A stretch of 64,000 nt of DNA, from assembly GCA_964503885.1 (NCBI GenBank), contig CAZDCD010000015.1:40781-104780 (forward strand), read 5' to 3'. The DNA comes from CAZDCD01 sp964503885 (GTDB lineage: Bacteria; Bacteroidota; Bacteroidia; Bacteroidales; UBA10428). Shown here one piece after another: positions 62,454 through 64,000 of this stretch. Position 1 is the first letter of the stretch. Each line of letters opens with the position of its first letter. Below the pieces are notes generated by a model. That model was not told the origin of the DNA. It searched no databases and was given only the letters and a program-made list of their open reading frames with translations. Position numbers and translations under genes: made by a program.

Positions 62454-63263
62454 ATGAAACAATTAAACAACAAAGTAATAGTCATAACCGGTTCAACACG
62501 GGGTATCGGCAGGGCCATCGCAGAAGCTTGCGGTAAAGCAGGGGCAAAACTGGTCATCTGTTCCAGGGATGAAGTTAACGTCAATGAAGTAATCCCGTTG
62601 TTCAGGAAAAAGGGTTACAAGGTAACGGGTATTCCTGCCGATGTCTCAATAACTGAAGATCTGAAAAGATTGTTTGATCATGCTATTGCCCAATGGGGAA
62701 AGATAGACGTATGGATCAACAATGCAGGTATTTCTGCCGGATACCGGCTCCTTGAGCACGTGCCTGATGAAGAACTCAGGAAAATCGTGGAAGTCAATTT
62801 GACCGCAACATTGTTGGCCTGCAAAATGATCATCCCTTATTTTAAACAGCAGGGCCGCGGTATCCTGATCAATTTGAGCGGACGCGGTGGCCGCGGCGAT
62901 CATGCTGCTTTCATGGCACCTTATACCGCTACCAAAGCGGCCATCACAACCCTGACCAGGAGCCTGGCAGAAGAAAATGCCGGCCATGCCATTTCCATCC
63001 ATTCGGTAGTGCCCGGTCTTGTGAAAACTGATTTTTTCGAATCTGTAAAGACCGATGAAGAAGGCAAACATGCAATGAAAAGCCTGCCCTGGATCTTTCG
63101 TGCCTTTGGGATCGCAGCCGCGGACGTAGGAGACTTTTTCGTACAACTGGCCGCTCAGGAACCCGGAAAAATAACGGGTAAGAATTATAATTTGCTGAAA
63201 GGTTTCAGACTTTTCAGGGGTATTGTGCTGATAAGCTGGTTCAAACTGACAGGGAAAATTTAA
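62454..63263 (+). CDS. Short-chain dehydrogenase/reductase
   Basis: The 269-residue protein is a classical SDR: the NAD(P)-binding TGSTRGIGRAIAEA near residues 12-25, NNAGIS near 89-94, catalytic Ser in NLSGRGG near 141-147, and the YTATK motif near 156-160. It reduces or oxidises a carbonyl/alcohol with NAD(P); the substrate is not evident. I chose the ATG at 62454 because the TGxxxGIG motif then has the usual distance from the N terminus. It stands as a single gene. Confidence 0.9.
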   Translation: MKQLNNKVIVITGSTRGIGRAIAEACGKAGAKLVICSRDEVNVNEVIPLFRKKGYKVTGIPADVSITEDLKRLFDHAIAQWGKIDVWINNAGISAGYRLLEHVPDEELRKIVEVNLTATLLACKMIIPYFKQQGRGILINLSGRGGRGDHAAFMAPYTATKAAITTLTRSLAEENAGHAISIHSVVPGLVKTDFFESVKTDEEGKHAMKSLPWIFRAFGIAAADVGDFFVQLAAQEPGKITGKNYNLLKGFRLFRGIVLISWFKLTGKI

Positions 63264-63365
63264 GTTTCATCCGTAGGGTTTTGATTGTTTTTTTAGTACA
63301 AGCATATACCTGACATATATAAAATGTTTATGTGCAAGTCAGCCTGAAACGACAGTGATATTTGA

Positions 63366-63545
63366 GGGAATTTTTATTTTACCGACCTGCAAAAAGTGAA
63401 CAATATATGTTACAAAGATATTGGAGGCGGTATTGACAACATCACAAACAGATTAAGGTTGTTTTACGGTGACAATTTCAGTTTTTCGCACAATGAGGAG
63501 AGCAATTGGGTAATTGTTCGGATCACGATTAATTTAGATGAGTAA
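63366..63545 (+). pseudogene. C-terminal fragment of a LytS-type sensor histidine kinase
   Basis: Directly after an in-frame stop, the frame reads NNICYKDIGGGIDNITNRLR then LFYGDNFSFSHNEESNWVIV to a stop. This matches the end of LytS/YehU-type kinases, whose ATPase domain closes with GxGLxNxxxRLxLLYG. Only about 59 codons remain, so it is a relic. Confidence 0.5.
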
Positions 63546-63837
63546 TAAGCGAAATTTCGTGCGAATTCATCGTTCAACGATTCTGAATATCGGATACCTT
63601 CAGCAGATCGAGAAATACTCATCAGGTTATATGTAAAGGATATGGACGTACCCTGCGAAATAAGCCACAGGTATATGTCCGGTCTGGTAAAAAAAAATAA
63701 GCCATAGTACCGAAAAACATTTGGATTTACCGCTAATTACATTATTGTACCTTTTGTCATTTTCTCCTTGTTCCGAAACAGAGCAAATCCCTTATTTTGA
63801 AGAAGTCTGTTGATACTGACTTTTCAATTCTTAAACC

Positions 63838-64000
63838 ATGAAAAAACGTGCATTTTTTTCTGCATTACCCGGATCTGCAAAACAATTTTTTACCGGCAGG
63901 ATCATATTCTGTACTGCAGCATTATGCTTTGTCAGATTTATAGTTGCACAACCCGGTAATTTCGATTATTTCGGAATCATGGGTATGAATCCCCAAAGCA
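63838..64000 (+). CDS. Start of an exported protein, cut by the window end
   Basis: ATG at 63838 opens a frame that runs to the last base. The N terminus is Lys/Arg-rich with a long polar lead, then a hydrophobic core (IIFCTAALCFVRFIV) and AQPGNFDYFG, consistent with a signal peptide cleaved after Ala. The last codons (GMNPQS) fall in the 19-base word shared with 48969-48987. Too little is present to name a function. Confidence 0.5.
   Translation, partial: MKKRAFFSALPGSAKQFFTGRIIFCTAALCFVRFIVAQPGNFDYFGIMGMNPQS

Overview
The window comes from a member of the Bacteroidota, probably an anaerobic or facultatively anaerobic plant-polysaccharide degrader. The evidence is several secreted proteins with type IX secretion (T9SS) C-terminal sorting domains, a FecI-type sigma factor with a FecR anti-sigma factor, a dipeptidyl-peptidase III lipoprotein typical of Bacteroidetes, and upstream -7 boxes of the TAnnTTTG kind. 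No rRNA or tRNA gene and no CRISPR array was found. Core metabolic genes look richer in G+C than the A+T-rich accessory stretches (about 11.5-15 kb, 33-42 kb and 42-62 kb).

Region 1 (1-8.5 kb) couples molybdenum cofactor synthesis (moaA, moaC, a MOSC-MoaB fusion) to a Tat-exported molybdopterin oxidoreductase of the polysulfide/thiosulfate reductase type with its ferredoxin-like and NrfD membrane subunits. It continues with a split YeeE/YedE sulfur transporter and a rhodanese-fold protein that has lost its catalytic Cys but ends in Gly-Gly-Cys. Together they look like a respiratory sulfur-compound reduction locus. Region 2 (9-15 kb) holds two secreted proteins, one with four near-identical 64-residue repeats, then a loosely packed accessory stretch with small genes. 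Region 3 (15.2-19.3 kb) is a GH94 phosphorylase, SIS isomerase and PfkB kinase cluster for sugar use. Region 4 (19.9-22.4 kb) is a nitrogen locus: porin-like protein, PII and AmtB. Convergent to it is a trpB2-type tryptophan synthase beta gene behind what reads as a classical four-segment transcription attenuator with a leader peptide containing Tyr-Trp-Tyr-Phe.

Region 5 (24-33 kb) has a GNAT acetyltransferase, a decayed PQQ-propeller gene, a glucuronokinase-like GHMP kinase coupled to a GalU-like uridylyltransferase, a sigma/FecR/STN-domain trio and DPP III. Region 6 (33.7-40.1 kb, with 56.5-61.6 kb) is a plant cell wall (xylan and glucan) degradation set: GH43 remnant, two CE1 esterases, GH10 xylanase with two CBM6-like modules, GH9 glucanase and a SASA-type esterase. 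There is no SusC/SusD pair; most enzymes carry T9SS tails.

Region 7 (40.2-56.5 kb) is a signalling island. It begins with a HigBA-like toxin-antitoxin pair whose toxin is frameshifted and a decayed IS5-type transposase. A CheB-CheR-PAS protein and two tandem hybrid histidine kinases follow, bracketed by two direct copies of an IS end. Next to these lies a kaiB-kaiC pair followed by a PAS-PP2C phosphatase and a four-PAS hybrid histidine kinase that share the same N-terminal sensor module, with a relic of a second kaiC 3' end between them. This Kai-type phosphorelay is the most unusual system in the window. The end of the window has a secreted hypothetical protein, an SDR dehydrogenase, a LytS-type kinase fragment and the start of another exported protein.
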